Assembly (NCBI RefSeq): GCF_037997115.1
Contig: NZ_CP150484.1
Location: 8,960,078-9,002,733 of the forward strand
Origin: Amycolatopsis coloradensis
Lineage (GTDB): Bacteria > Actinomycetota > Actinomycetes > Mycobacteriales > Pseudonocardiaceae
Length of the DNA: 42,656 nucleotides
Direction: 5' to 3'
The position numbers and the translations under genes are program-made. Position 1 is the first letter of the stretch. Every line of letters begins with the position of its first letter. Below the pieces are notes generated by a model that was given only the letters and a program-made list of their open reading frames with translations, ran no database searches and was not told the origin of the DNA. Positions 16,021 to 25,567 of the stretch are shown here, in pieces.

Positions 16021-17918
16021 CAGGAGAACCTCACCAGCAGGAGTGCCGCCAGAAGCAGGAATGTGCCGCCCAGCATGGACAGTGCGTACGAGCGGACGAA
16101 GCCGGTCTGAAGGCGGCGCAGGCGCCCGGATCCGCCGCCGAGCGCGGCGGCGAGGCCGTTGACCGCGCCGTCGACCCCGCGGTTGTCCACGTAGACCAGC
16201 GCGCGGGCGAGCCAGGTGCCCGGACGGGCGACCAGCGTCTCGTTCAGGGTGTTGCCGTACAGGTCGTTACGCGCGGCCTTGACCACGGCCGAGACCCGCT
16301 CGGGGCGTTCCACCGGAACGTCCTTGCGGCCGACGAAGAACCACGCCGCCGCCGCGCCGAGCACCGACAGCGCCACGGTGAGGATCGGGACCAGCGCGTG
16401 CGGGATGACACTGTGGCCACCCTCTTCGAGCGGGCCGACCACCGGCGAAAGCCATTCGGCGAACCGGTCGCCGAGGGCGAAGAACGCACCGGCGCCGATC
16501 GAGCCGACGGCCAGGATGATCATCGGCCACTTCATCACCGCGGGCGATTCGTGCGGGTGGAAGTCGCGACCGTCGCTGGACTTGATCTCCTTCCAGCGTT
16601 CCTTGCCGAAGAAGGTCATCACCATCAGGCGGGTCATGTAGAACGCGGTGAGCCCGGCGCCGAGCAGTGCCGCGCCACCCATCACCCAGCCGCGCCAGCC
16701 GCCCTGGCTCAGCGCCGCTTCGATGATCGCGTCCTTGGTGAAGAAGCCCGAGAGCGGCGGGATGCCGATCAGCGCCAGGTAGCCGAGCGCGAAGGTCCAG
16801 AAGGTGACCGGCAGGTGCTTGCGCAGCCCGCCGAACTTCCGCATGTCGACCTCGTCGTTCATGGCGTGCATGACCGAACCGGCCCCGAGGAACAGCCCGG
16901 CCTTGAAGAAACCGTGCGCGACCAGGTGCATGATGCCGAGCGCGTAGGCGATCGGCCCGAGGCCGACGGCGAGCATCATGTACCCGATCTGGCTGACCGT
17001 GGAGTACGCCAGGACCTTCTTGATGTCGTCGTAGGCGCAACCGATGATGCACCCGATCAGGAGCGTGACCGTACCGACGAGCGTGACGATCAGGCGGCCG
17101 TCCGGGGTGGCGTTGAAGATCTCGTGCGCGCGGGCGACCAGGTAGACGCCGGCGGTGACCATCGTCGCCGCGTGGATGAGGGCCGAGACCGGGGTCGGGC
17201 CCTCCATCGCGTCGGGAAGCCAGGCCTGGAGCGGGAACTGGCCGGACTTACCGCAGGCGCCCAGCAGCAGCAGGATCGCGATCGCGGTGACCGCGCCGGT
17301 CGGGATCTGGCCGACGGCACCGAAGACCTCGGCGTACCCGGTGCTCCCGACGTACTTGAACATCAGGAAGATCGCCAGCGCGAGCCCGACGTCACCGACG
17401 CGGTTCATCAGGAACGCCTTCTTCGCCGCGGTGGCCGCGGACGGGCGGTCCTGGTACCAGCCGATGAGCAGGTACGACGCGAGACCCACGCCCTCCCAGC
17501 CGAGGTACAGCGTCACGAAGCTGTTGCCCAGCACGAGGATCAGCATCGAGGCGACGAACAGGTTGAGGTACGCGAAGAACCTCGACCGGTCGCGGTCCTC
17601 GGCCATGTAGCCGATCGAGTAGAAGTGGATCAGCATGCCGACGCCGGTGATCAGCAGCACGAACGTCAGCGAAAGCGCGTCGATCCGGAGCCCGAAGTCG
17701 ACCTGCAGCGCCGAAACCGGGATCCACGAGAACAGTTTGACGTCCGCGGTGGCCTTCGTGTCGGCCGTGAAGAACAGGATCAGGCCGTACACAAAGGACA
17801 GTGAGACGGTCGCGCTGCCGAGGAGGTGTCCCCAGCCCCTGGCCCGCTTGCCCGCCAGCAAAAGAATAAGGGCGCCGAGAGCCGGGAAGGCCACCAGCAG
17901 CCACGATGATGCGGTCAC
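16020..17918 (-). CDS. nuoL: NADH-quinone oxidoreductase subunit L
   Basis: The 632-aa distal antiporter-like subunit of complex I, with the long C-terminal lateral helix that runs along the membrane arm (residues ~520-632). Conserved blocks are FVTLYLGWEGVGLASYLLIG, FPLQAWLPDAMEGPTPVSAL, LIHAATMVTAGVYL and KKVLAYSTVSQIGYMMLAVG. It starts at GTG 17918 with GGAG upstream, 12 bp after nuoK, and overlaps nuoM by one base. Length is normal for the family. Confidence 0.97.
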   Translation of the reverse strand: MTASSWLLVAFPALGALILLLAGKRARGWGHLLGSATVSLSFVYGLILFFTADTKATADVKLFSWIPVSALQVDFGLRIDALSLTFVLLITGVGMLIHFYSIGYMAEDRDRSRFFAYLNLFVASMLILVLGNSFVTLYLGWEGVGLASYLLIGWYQDRPSAATAAKKAFLMNRVGDVGLALAIFLMFKYVGSTGYAEVFGAVGQIPTGAVTAIAILLLLGACGKSGQFPLQAWLPDAMEGPTPVSALIHAATMVTAGVYLVARAHEIFNATPDGRLIVTLVGTVTLLIGCIIGCAYDDIKKVLAYSTVSQIGYMMLAVGLGPIAYALGIMHLVAHGFFKAGLFLGAGSVMHAMNDEVDMRKFGGLRKHLPVTFWTFALGYLALIGIPPLSGFFTKDAIIEAALSQGGWRGWVMGGAALLGAGLTAFYMTRLMVMTFFGKERWKEIKSSDGRDFHPHESPAVMKWPMIILAVGSIGAGAFFALGDRFAEWLSPVVGPLEEGGHSVIPHALVPILTVALSVLGAAAAWFFVGRKDVPVERPERVSAVVKAARNDLYGNTLNETLVARPGTWLARALVYVDNRGVDGAVNGLAAALGGGSGRLRRLQTGFVRSYALSMLGGTFLLLAALLLVRFS

Positions 17919-17930
17919 TCTCGGTGCTCC

Positions 17931-18230
17931 CTAGTACTTCAGCAGGTTGGTGTCGTCGACCGAGGCCGAGCGCCGGGTGCGGAAGATCGCCATGATGATC
18001 GCCAGCCCCACCACGACCTCCGCGGCGGCCACGACCATCACGAAGAACGCCATCACCTGGCCGTCCAGCGACCCGTTGATCCGGGCGAACGTGACCAGGG
18101 ACAGGTTCGCCGCGTTCAGCATCAGCTCGATGCACATGAACACGACGATCGCGTTGCGGCGCACCAGCACCCCGACCGCGCCGATGGCGAACAGCAGCGC
18201 GGACAGGAGCAGGTAGTACGTCGGGGTCAT
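17931..18230 (-). CDS. nuoK: NADH-quinone oxidoreductase subunit K
   Basis: A 99-aa subunit with three membrane helices, beginning MTPTYYLLLSALLFAIGAVG. The conserved Glu residues of the proton path are in FMCIELMLNAANL and AAAEVVVGLAIIMAIFR. Its ATG overlaps the nuoJ stop by four bases (ATGA). Length is exactly that of the family. Confidence 0.97.
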   Translation of the reverse strand: MTPTYYLLLSALLFAIGAVGVLVRRNAIVVFMCIELMLNAANLSLVTFARINGSLDGQVMAFFVMVVAAAEVVVGLAIIMAIFRTRRSASVDDTNLLKY

Positions 18231-19087
18231 TCCTTCTCCCCTTCAGGCTTGCCGACCAGAGCGTGGGCGTCGGGAACCTCTTCCGTTCCGGCGACCTGCT
18301 TCCGCTCGTTTTCCAGCTGGGCGGCCGAAGTCGACTCGATGATCTCCGAGAGCGACTCCCTGGCGATCGAGCCGTCGGGCAGCAGCGCCGGGGTGGCGAC
18401 CGAGTTGGCCGTGGCGAAGACACCCGGGCCGGGCAGCGGCGAGGGCCGGTCGTGCTTGCCGGTGAACCGGTCGACGACGAGTTCCTTCTGGTTCTTCTTG
18501 CCGCCCTTGGCGTGCCGGTCGGTGAACGCGAGCACCATCGCGCCGAGCGCGGCGGTGATCAGCAGCGCCGAGGTGAGCTCGAACGGGAACAGGTACTTGG
18601 TGAAGATCAGCCGTCCCAGCCCACCGGGGCCGCCACCGTCGACGTTCGCCGGGTCGACCGGCAGGGCCGGGGTCACGTTGGCCATCGCGCGGGCGAGGCC
18701 CGCGGCGAGCAGCCCGCCGACACCGATGCCGAGCAGGGTCGCCATGACCCGCTGTCCGCGCAGCACTTCGACGACCGAGTCGGAACTCTCCCGGCCGACC
18801 AGCATCAGCACGAACAGGAACAGCATCATGATCGCGCCGGTGTAGACGATGATCTGCGTGAAGCCGAGGAACGGCGCCTGCTGGATCATGTACAGCGCGC
18901 CGAGGCACAGCATCGTGAGTACCAGCCACAGCGCCGAGTGCACGGCGTTGCGGGAGAAGATCATGCCGAGCCCGCCGAGCAGCGCGAGCGGGCCGAGCAC
19001 CCAGAACGCGATGGTCTCGCCGGTGGTGATCCCGGCCGAAACGTCCGTCTGCGCGAGGAAAGCCGTGATCCCCGTATTCAGAGTCAT
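18227..19087 (-). CDS. nuoJ: NADH-quinone oxidoreductase subunit J
   Basis: A 286-aa membrane subunit of complex I. The first ~180 residues hold five helices with the conserved AVHSALWLVLTMLCLGALYM and QIIVYTGAIMMLFLFVLML (the pi-bulge helix region). A hydrophilic C-terminal extension of about 90 residues (KGGKKNQKELVVDRFTGKHD onward) is longer than in E. coli but usual for actinobacteria. The start is ATG 19087, or the GTG one codon earlier; both overlap the nuoI stop (GTGATGA). The stop overlaps nuoK. Confidence 0.96.
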   Translation of the reverse strand: MTLNTGITAFLAQTDVSAGITTGETIAFWVLGPLALLGGLGMIFSRNAVHSALWLVLTMLCLGALYMIQQAPFLGFTQIIVYTGAIMMLFLFVLMLVGRESSDSVVEVLRGQRVMATLLGIGVGGLLAAGLARAMANVTPALPVDPANVDGGGPGGLGRLIFTKYLFPFELTSALLITAALGAMVLAFTDRHAKGGKKNQKELVVDRFTGKHDRPSPLPGPGVFATANSVATPALLPDGSIARESLSEIIESTSAAQLENERKQVAGTEEVPDAHALVGKPEGEKE

Positions 19088-19629
19088 CACAGCACGGCCT
19101 CCGAACTGTCCGCGGGCTTAGGGCGCGCCAGCTCGGGGCCGTTGACGTAGTAGTCCTGCTCGTTGTCGCCCAGCCGCATCGGGTGCGGCGGCTGCTCCAT
19201 GCCGGGCAGCAGCGGCGCGAGGAGGTCTTCCTTGGTGTAGATCAACCGCTGCCGGTCGTCGTCGGCCAGCTCGTAGAAGTTGATCATCGTCAGGGACCGG
19301 GTCGGGCAGGCCTCGACGCACAACCCGCAGCCGATGCAGCGCAGGTAGTTGATCTGGTAGTCGGCGCCGTACCGCTCACCGGGCGAGTACCGCGCCTCTT
19401 CGGTGTTGTCGCCGCCTTCGACGAAGATCGCGTCCGCCGGGCAGGCCCACGCGCACAGCTCGCAGCCGACGCATTTCTCCAGCCCGTCCGGATGCCGGTT
19501 GAGCTGGTGCCTGCCGTGGTAACGCGGAGCCGCGGGGGCGCCCGCCTCCGGGTACTCCTCGGTGGCGACCTTCTTGAACATCATGCCGAAGGTGACACCG
19601 AAACCCTTGATGGGATCAAACATCCCCAT
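19087..19629 (-). CDS. nuoI: NADH-quinone oxidoreductase subunit I, 8Fe-8S ferredoxin-like
   Basis: A 180-aa peripheral subunit carrying clusters N6a and N6b, which pass electrons to NuoB. Both CxxCxxCxxxCP motifs are intact: CVGCELCAWACP and CIGCGLCVEACP. ATG 19629 (MGMFDPIKGFG) has GGAAGGGAGG just upstream, so the GTG at 19647 is less likely. With this start it overlaps the 3' end of nuoH by 14 bp. Confidence 0.96.
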   Translation of the reverse strand: MGMFDPIKGFGVTFGMMFKKVATEEYPEAGAPAAPRYHGRHQLNRHPDGLEKCVGCELCAWACPADAIFVEGGDNTEEARYSPGERYGADYQINYLRCIGCGLCVEACPTRSLTMINFYELADDDRQRLIYTKEDLLAPLLPGMEQPPHPMRLGDNEQDYYVNGPELARPKPADSSEAVL

Positions 19630-20953
19630 CGCCGGCCTCCCTTCCACTGGAAACCGCCGCGGGCTTGCGCTTGGCAGCCCGGGCTTCGGCCTTCGCGAGG
19701 GCCTTCTGACGCGGGGTCTTCTCCGGGACCTGCAGGTCCAGCGGCGGCACGGGGAATCCGCCGCCGGTCACCGGGACGTAGTCGTCGTCCGGGACCTTCT
19801 TGTCCGGGATCAGGAAGCTCAGGATGACGACGAAGAGGATGAGTGCGCCGCCGCCGAAGAGGATCTGCGGGGTGGACAGGCCACCCGAGTTCTTGATCGC
19901 GCGGACCGTGACGATCACGACGATCCAGACCAGGTTGACCGGCACCAGGACCTTCCAGCCCAGGCGCATGAACTGGTCGTACCGCAGCCGCGGCAGCGTG
20001 CCGCGCAGCCAGATGAAGCCGAACAGCAGGATGAACAGCTTGGCGGCGAACCAGATCAGCGGGAGCCAGCCCTGGTTCAACGCGTGGTCCGCGCCGACGA
20101 ACGGGAACTTCCAGCCACCGAGGAACAACGTGGTCGCGAACGCCGAAACGATCACCATGTTGACGTACTCGGCGAGGAAGAACATCGCGAACTTCATCGA
20201 GCTGTACTCGGTGTGGAAACCGCCGACCAGCTCGGATTCGGCCTCGGGGAGGTCGAACGGCGCGCGGTTGGTCTCGCCGACCATGGAGATCAGGTAGATC
20301 ACGAAACTCGGCAGCAGCAGGTAGAAGTACCAGCCGGTCTGCTGCGACTCGACGATCGCCGACGTCGACATCGAACCCGCGTAGAGGATGACGCCCACGA
20401 TGGACAGACCCATCGCGATCTCGTAGGAGATCACCTGAGCCGCGCTTCGCAGTCCACCGAGCAGCGGATACGGCGAGCCGGACGACCAACCGGCCAGCAC
20501 CAGGCCGTACACGCCGATCGAGGAGCAGGCGAGGATCACCAGCACGCCGACCGGCAGATCGACCAGCTGGAGCGTGGTCCGCTCACCGAAGATCGAGACC
20601 ACCGGGCCGAACGGGATCGCGGCCAGCGCGATCAGCGCCGGCACCGCGGAGATCACCGGCGCGAGGAAGTACACCTTGCGGTCGGCGGTGTCCGGGATGA
20701 TCTGTTCCTTGAACGGCAGCTTGATCGCGTCCGCGAGGGACTGCAGGTAGCCGCCGGGGCCGACCCGGTTGGGGCCGGGACGGTTCTGCATCCGGCCGAC
20801 CGCTTTCCGCTCCCAGACGATCAGGAAGATCGTCAGGATCGGGCCGATCAGCAGGATGACGACCGTCTTGATCAGGATCAGCCACAACGGGTCGTCGGCC
20901 AGCAGCGCCGCCCGCTCGGCGGCGTCCGGCATCTGGCTGAGCAACGGAGTCAC
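19616..20953 (-). CDS. nuoH: NADH-quinone oxidoreductase subunit H
   Basis: The 445-aa membrane subunit that forms, with NuoB and NuoD, the quinone chamber. Eight helices and the conserved WERKAVGRMQNRPGPNRVGP, KEQIIPDTADR and GETNRAPFDLPEAESELVGG loops are present. A C-terminal tail of about 60 basic and Pro-rich residues (KTPRQKALAKAEARAAKRKP) extends past the E. coli length, as in other actinobacteria. GTG 20953 overlaps the nuoG stop (GTGA). Confidence 0.97.
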   Translation of the reverse strand: MTPLLSQMPDAAERAALLADDPLWLILIKTVVILLIGPILTIFLIVWERKAVGRMQNRPGPNRVGPGGYLQSLADAIKLPFKEQIIPDTADRKVYFLAPVISAVPALIALAAIPFGPVVSIFGERTTLQLVDLPVGVLVILACSSIGVYGLVLAGWSSGSPYPLLGGLRSAAQVISYEIAMGLSIVGVILYAGSMSTSAIVESQQTGWYFYLLLPSFVIYLISMVGETNRAPFDLPEAESELVGGFHTEYSSMKFAMFFLAEYVNMVIVSAFATTLFLGGWKFPFVGADHALNQGWLPLIWFAAKLFILLFGFIWLRGTLPRLRYDQFMRLGWKVLVPVNLVWIVVIVTVRAIKNSGGLSTPQILFGGGALILFVVILSFLIPDKKVPDDDYVPVTGGGFPVPPLDLQVPEKTPRQKALAKAEARAAKRKPAAVSSGREAGDGDV

Positions 20954-23418
20954 TTCTCACCTCCGGTGAGGGTGACGGCCGAGCCGTGCCCCGCGCCGAG
21001 AGAGGCGCGGACGGCCGAGCCGTCGGAGTTGCCCGGGAGCCACACGACGCCGTCCGGCAGGTCCGCGACCTCGATCGGCAACGTGATGGAACCGCGTTCG
21101 GTGGAGACCTTCACGGTCTTGCCCAAGCCTTCGGCGGTCTTCGCCGAAAGCTTGGCGACGACCTCGCGCTGGGTGCCCTTGAGGTGCGGCTCGCCGTCCT
21201 GCAGCGAACCGTTGTCGATCAGCTGCCGCCAGGTGGCGAGGAGGGCCTTGCCGTTCCCCGCGCTCGCGGCGGCGGGCGCCACCGGCTCGAAGACCGCTGG
21301 CTCGGTCTTGCCGGGCAGCTTCGCCAGATCGGCGGCCGAAGCGGCCGGGGTCTGCGTGAAGATGTCCGCGTCCATCTCGACGGCGAGGGTGTCGAGCACC
21401 CGGCAGTCCGGCAGTGCGCCGGCGCCTTCGAGGGTGACGGCGAACTCGCGGCGGCGGCCTTCCCAGTTCAGGTAGCTGCCCGCCTTCTCGACCGCCGGGG
21501 CGATCGGGAGGACGACGTCCGCGTGCTCGGTGACCCCGCTGTGCCGCAGTTCCAGGCTCACCACGAACTTCGCGTTCTCGAGCGCGCGGCGGGCCAGCTC
21601 CGGGTCCGGCAGGTCGTCCGGGTCGACGCCGCCGACCAGCAGGCCGTCGATGTCGTCACCGGAAGCGGCCTTGAGAATCGCGGTCGTGTCGCGGCCTTCC
21701 GCGGCGGGAAGCGTGACGCCCCAAGCCTTTTCGATCTCGGCGCGAGCTTCGGCGTCGGTGACCGAGCGACCACCGGGCAGCAACGTCGGCGCCGCGCCCG
21801 CCGCCAGGGCACCGCGTTCACCCGCGCGACGCGGGATCCACGCGAGCCGGGCGCCGGTGCGCTCCACCAGCCGGTGCAGGGCCGAGAACAGGCCGGGGAC
21901 CTCGGCGGCACGTTCGCCGACGAGGATCACCGCCCCTTCCGAGGCCAGTGCCTGGTCGACGTCCTGCGCGTGCTGCGCGATGCCGTCGATCGCGGCGGCT
22001 TCGGAACCCGGCGCGCAGGCCAGCAGTTCGCCGAAGGTCTTGCGGACCGACGAGGTGGTCCACTGTCCCAAGTGGACGACGCGGGTGCGGTTCTTGCGGG
22101 CCGCCTTGCGCAGCCGCAGGAACACGATCGGCGCCTCGTCCTCCGGCTCGAACGCGACGCACAGCACCGTGCGCGCCCGCTCGATCTCGCGGAAGGTGAC
22201 GCCGCTTTCCGGTGTCGTCCCGACCACGTGCGACGCGAGGAAGCCCAGCTCCTCGGCCGAGTGCGGGCGGGCGCGGAAGTCGATGTCGTTGGTGCCCAAG
22301 GCGATCCGCGCGAACTTCGAGTACGCGTACGCGTCCTCGACGGTCAGGCGGCCACCGGTCAGCACCGCGGCGCCCTTGCCGTCGCGTGCCTTGGCCAGCC
22401 CTTCGGCGGCCGCGCGCAGCGCGTCGGTCCAGGAAGCCTCTTCCAGCACGCCGTCGGCGTTGCGGATGAGCGGGCGGCGGATGCGGTCGTCCGCGGTCGA
22501 GTAACGGAACGCGAACCGGCCCTTGTCGCAGATCCACTCTTCGTTGACCTCGGGGTCGTCGCCCGCGAGCTTCCGCATGACCTTGCCGCGGCGGAAGTCG
22601 GTCCGCTCGGCGCAGCCGGAGGAGCAGTGCTCGCATACGCTCGGCGAGGACACCAGGTCGAACGGCCGCGAACGGAACCGGTACGCGGCCGACGTCAGCG
22701 CGCCGACCGGGCAGATCTGGATGACGTTGCCGGAGAAGTACGACTGGAACGGCTGCCCCGATGTGGTCCGGGAAGCCAGGTCCAGCACGTCCGCGGTCTC
22801 CGCGGTACCGATCTGCTGGTGGGCGCCGCGTTCCAGCAGCTCGATGAACGGGTCGCCGGCGATCTCGCGGGAGAACCGGGTGCAGCGCTGGCAGAGCACG
22901 CACCGCTCGCGGTCCAGCAGCACCTGCGAGGAGATCGGCAGCGGCTTCGGGAACGTCCGCTTCGTGTCGACGAACCGGGAGTCCGCGCGGCCGTGCGCGA
23001 GCGCCTGGTTCTGCAGCGGGCATTCGCCGCCCTTGTCGCAGATCGGGCAGTCCAGCGGGTGATTGATGAGCAGCAGCTCCATCACACCCTGCTGGGCCTT
23101 GTCCGCGACGGCCGAGGTCAGCTGGGTCTTCACGACCATGCCGTCGGCGACCGTCATGGTGCACGAGGCCTGCGGCTTCGGCATCGGGCGGCCGCCCATT
23201 TCGACCTCGACCAGGCACTGGCGGCAGGCACCCGCCGGGTCGAGCAGCGGGTGGTCGCAGAAGCGCGGGATGACCGTGCCGAGCCGTTCGGCGGTGCGGA
23301 TCAGCAGCTCGCCCTTGGGCGCGATGACCTCTTCACCGTCGATGACCAGCTTGACGTGGCCCTCGGGGACCGGAGTGTCCTCTGTGGACGTCCCGGGCTT
23401 GTCGGGTGCGATCGTCAT
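20950..23418 (-). CDS. nuoG: NADH-quinone oxidoreductase subunit G
   Basis: The 822-aa electron-wire subunit. The N-terminal 2Fe-2S ferredoxin domain (RFCDHPLLDPAGACRQCLVE, then ASC) is followed by the His/Cys motif HPLDCPICDKGGECPLQ (N5), the CVLCQRCTRF and CPVGAL cysteines (N4), and a molybdopterin-oxidoreductase-like domain. That domain opens with a complete extra-cluster motif CEHCSSGC plus a Cys 27 residues later, the N7 pattern CxxCxxxCx27C. ATG 23418 overlaps the nuoF stop (ATGA); the frame extends 13 codons further without need. Confidence 0.97.
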   Translation of the reverse strand: MTIAPDKPGTSTEDTPVPEGHVKLVIDGEEVIAPKGELLIRTAERLGTVIPRFCDHPLLDPAGACRQCLVEVEMGGRPMPKPQASCTMTVADGMVVKTQLTSAVADKAQQGVMELLLINHPLDCPICDKGGECPLQNQALAHGRADSRFVDTKRTFPKPLPISSQVLLDRERCVLCQRCTRFSREIAGDPFIELLERGAHQQIGTAETADVLDLASRTTSGQPFQSYFSGNVIQICPVGALTSAAYRFRSRPFDLVSSPSVCEHCSSGCAERTDFRRGKVMRKLAGDDPEVNEEWICDKGRFAFRYSTADDRIRRPLIRNADGVLEEASWTDALRAAAEGLAKARDGKGAAVLTGGRLTVEDAYAYSKFARIALGTNDIDFRARPHSAEELGFLASHVVGTTPESGVTFREIERARTVLCVAFEPEDEAPIVFLRLRKAARKNRTRVVHLGQWTTSSVRKTFGELLACAPGSEAAAIDGIAQHAQDVDQALASEGAVILVGERAAEVPGLFSALHRLVERTGARLAWIPRRAGERGALAAGAAPTLLPGGRSVTDAEARAEIEKAWGVTLPAAEGRDTTAILKAASGDDIDGLLVGGVDPDDLPDPELARRALENAKFVVSLELRHSGVTEHADVVLPIAPAVEKAGSYLNWEGRRREFAVTLEGAGALPDCRVLDTLAVEMDADIFTQTPAASAADLAKLPGKTEPAVFEPVAPAAASAGNGKALLATWRQLIDNGSLQDGEPHLKGTQREVVAKLSAKTAEGLGKTVKVSTERGSITLPIEVADLPDGVVWLPGNSDGSAVRASLGAGHGSAVTLTGGEK

Positions 23419-24695
23419 GCCTGCGCCCCCACCAATTCGCGCTTGTTTGCCTGACACAACGCGAGGAATTCCTCGCGGAAGTACTTGATGCCGCTCTGGA
23501 TCGGCGAGACCGCGCCGTCGCCGAGGGCGCAGAACGAGCGGCCGAGGATGTTGTCGCAGACGTCGAGCAGGGTGTCGATGTCCTCCTCGGTGCCCTTGCC
23601 CTCGACCATGCGCTCCAGGATCTGCGCCAGCCAGTACGTGCCCTCACGGCACGGCGTGCACTTGCCGCAGGACTCGTGCTCGTAGAACTGCGTCCACTTC
23701 ATCACTGCCCACGGCACGGAAACGGTCTCGTTGAAGACCTGCACGGCCGTCGTGCCCAGCATCGACCCGGCTTCCGCCGCGCCTTCGAAGTCCAGCGGAA
23801 CGTCGAGGTGTTCCTTGGTGAACATCGGCGTGGACGAACCACCCGGCGTCCAGAACTTCAGCGGGATGCCGTCCTTCATGCCGCCCGCCATGTCCAGCAG
23901 CTCGCGCAGCGTGGTGCCGAGCGGGCATTCGTACTGGCCGGGCTTCTCGACGTGGCCGGAGATCGAGTAGATCTTCGGGCCGGGCGACTTCTCGCGGCCC
24001 ATCTCGCGGAACCAGCTCGAGCCACCGTTGACGATGTACGGCGCGCTGGCGATGGTCTCGACGTTGTTGACCGTCGTCGGCGCGGCGTAGAGCCCCGCGG
24101 CGGCCGGGAACGGCGGCTTGAGCCGCGGCTGGCCGCGACGGCCTTCCAGCGAGTCCAGCAGCGCCGTCTCCTCGCCGCAGATGTACGCCCCGGCCCCCGC
24201 GTGCACGGTGATGTCGAGGTCGAATCCGGAGTCGAGGATGTTCTTGCCGAGGTAGCCCGCTTCGTACGCCTCGCGCACGGCCGCGTTGAGGCGGCGGATG
24301 CAGTGCAGCGCCTCGCCGCGGACGTAGATGAAGCAGTGGTGCGAGCGCATCGCGTACGAGGCGATGATGCAGCCCTCGATCAGCGAGTGCGGGTCCGCCA
24401 TCATCAGCGGGATGTCCTTGCAGGTACCCGGCTCGCCCTCGTCGGCGTTGATGACGAGGTAGTGCGGCTTGTCCTCGTTCGGCGGCATGAAGGACCACTT
24501 GATGCCGGCCGGGAAGCCCGCGCCGCCACGGCCGCGGAGGCCGGAGTCCTTGACCAGCTGGACGATCTGCTCGGGAGTGGCCTTGAGCGCCTTGCGGATC
24601 GCGGTGTAGCCCTCGAGGGCTTCGTAGGACTGGATCGTCCAGGAGTTGGGCGAAAGCCAGCGCTTCGTGAGGACCGGGGTGATGGGATCGGCCAT
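23415..24695 (-). CDS. nuoF: NADH-quinone oxidoreductase subunit F, NADH- and FMN-binding
   Basis: The 426-aa subunit that binds NADH, FMN and the N3 4Fe-4S cluster. The glycine-rich GLRGRGGAGFPAGIKWSFMP and the INADEGEPGTCKD loop form the nucleotide and flavin sites. ESCGKCTPCREGT with the later Cys in GRSFCALGDGA holds N3. The ATG at 24695 shares its first base with the nuoE stop (TAATG), and the stop overlaps nuoG. Confidence 0.97.
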   Translation of the reverse strand: MADPITPVLTKRWLSPNSWTIQSYEALEGYTAIRKALKATPEQIVQLVKDSGLRGRGGAGFPAGIKWSFMPPNEDKPHYLVINADEGEPGTCKDIPLMMADPHSLIEGCIIASYAMRSHHCFIYVRGEALHCIRRLNAAVREAYEAGYLGKNILDSGFDLDITVHAGAGAYICGEETALLDSLEGRRGQPRLKPPFPAAAGLYAAPTTVNNVETIASAPYIVNGGSSWFREMGREKSPGPKIYSISGHVEKPGQYECPLGTTLRELLDMAGGMKDGIPLKFWTPGGSSTPMFTKEHLDVPLDFEGAAEAGSMLGTTAVQVFNETVSVPWAVMKWTQFYEHESCGKCTPCREGTYWLAQILERMVEGKGTEEDIDTLLDVCDNILGRSFCALGDGAVSPIQSGIKYFREEFLALCQANKRELVGAQA

Positions 24696-25567
24696 TACTT
24701 CTTCTCCACTTCGGGGAGCGGAACGTCCTTCATGGCGGGAGCGGTCCAGCCGCGGTCCTGCGCGACCTGCGCTCCCCGCAGGGTTTCGACGGCCTGCGAA
24801 GGACCGTCGACGTCCGTGCGGTACTGCTGCGCGTCCTCCGGGAAGAACCCGGCGAGCTGCAGTTCGGCGCCCTTGAAGTTCGTCAACGGCGCGCCTCGCG
24901 TCGGGGCCGGCTTCTTGCCCGCCTGCAACGCGTCGACCAGCGCGACGGCCTTTTCCTCGGTCTGGTTGTCGAAGTACTCGTAGTTGACCTGGATGACCGG
25001 GGCGAGGTCACAGGCCGCGAGGCATTCGGCGTGCTCCAGCGTGATCGAGCCGGGCTCGTTCGGCGTGCCCGCGGTCTCGTTGTGCCCCAACGGCTTCTCT
25101 TCGGAACCGAGATGCGTCTGGAGCTTCTTGTAGATCGCGTCGCCGCCCATGGCCGCGCAGAGCGTATTCGTGCACACACTGACCAAGTGCTCGCCGCACG
25201 GGCGGCGCTTGTACATGGTGTAGAACGTCGCGACCGCGCTGACCTCGGCGTCGGACAGGTCCAGGTTCTGCGCGCAGAAGGCGATGCCCTCCTGGCTCAC
25301 GTAACCCTGCACCGACTGCACCAGGTGCAGCATCGGCAGCAGCGCCGACCTCGACTGCGGATACCGCGCGATCAGGTTCTGCGCCTTGGCGTACGTGTCG
25401 GCGTCGAAGATGTCTTCGAGCTTCGCGTTCTCCAGGATCCCCTCCGCCTCGGCGGGATCCGGCGCGATCGCGATCACGTCGACGTCACCACCGGCGGCGA
25501 TGTGGGTCTGCTCGGCCAGGCTGGTGCCGGGCTCGGGCGTCGGTGTCGTTCCGGGCTGGGTGCTCAA
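24695..25567 (-). CDS. nuoE: NADH-quinone oxidoreductase subunit E, 2Fe-2S
   Basis: The 290-aa thioredoxin-like subunit carrying cluster N1a, bound by CTNTLC and CLAACDLAP. The core (residues ~55-215) matches NuoE; an N-terminal extension (TQPGTTPTPEPGTSLAEQTH) and a C-terminal extension of about 60 residues make it longer than E. coli NuoE. The best start is TTG 25567: GGGGGGAG lies 8-15 bases upstream and the codon overlaps the nuoD stop as TTGA, the same coupling seen at other junctions. The frame stays open far upstream through nuoD, but that part is only shadow reading. Confidence 0.93.
   Translation of the reverse strand: MSTQPGTTPTPEPGTSLAEQTHIAAGGDVDVIAIAPDPAEAEGILENAKLEDIFDADTYAKAQNLIARYPQSRSALLPMLHLVQSVQGYVSQEGIAFCAQNLDLSDAEVSAVATFYTMYKRRPCGEHLVSVCTNTLCAAMGGDAIYKKLQTHLGSEEKPLGHNETAGTPNEPGSITLEHAECLAACDLAPVIQVNYEYFDNQTEEKAVALVDALQAGKKPAPTRGAPLTNFKGAELQLAGFFPEDAQQYRTDVDGPSQAVETLRGAQVAQDRGWTAPAMKDVPLPEVEKK

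Noticed and set aside
14443..17804. Very long plus-strand frames (555 and 600 aa) opposite nuoM and nuoL
   Set aside because: They are rich in Asp, Arg, Gln and His with no domain, and lie antisense to clearly conserved complex I subunits.
12902..17918. Possible gene duplication because NuoL, NuoM and NuoN resemble each other
   Set aside because: The three are the normal paralogous antiporter-like subunits of every complex I.
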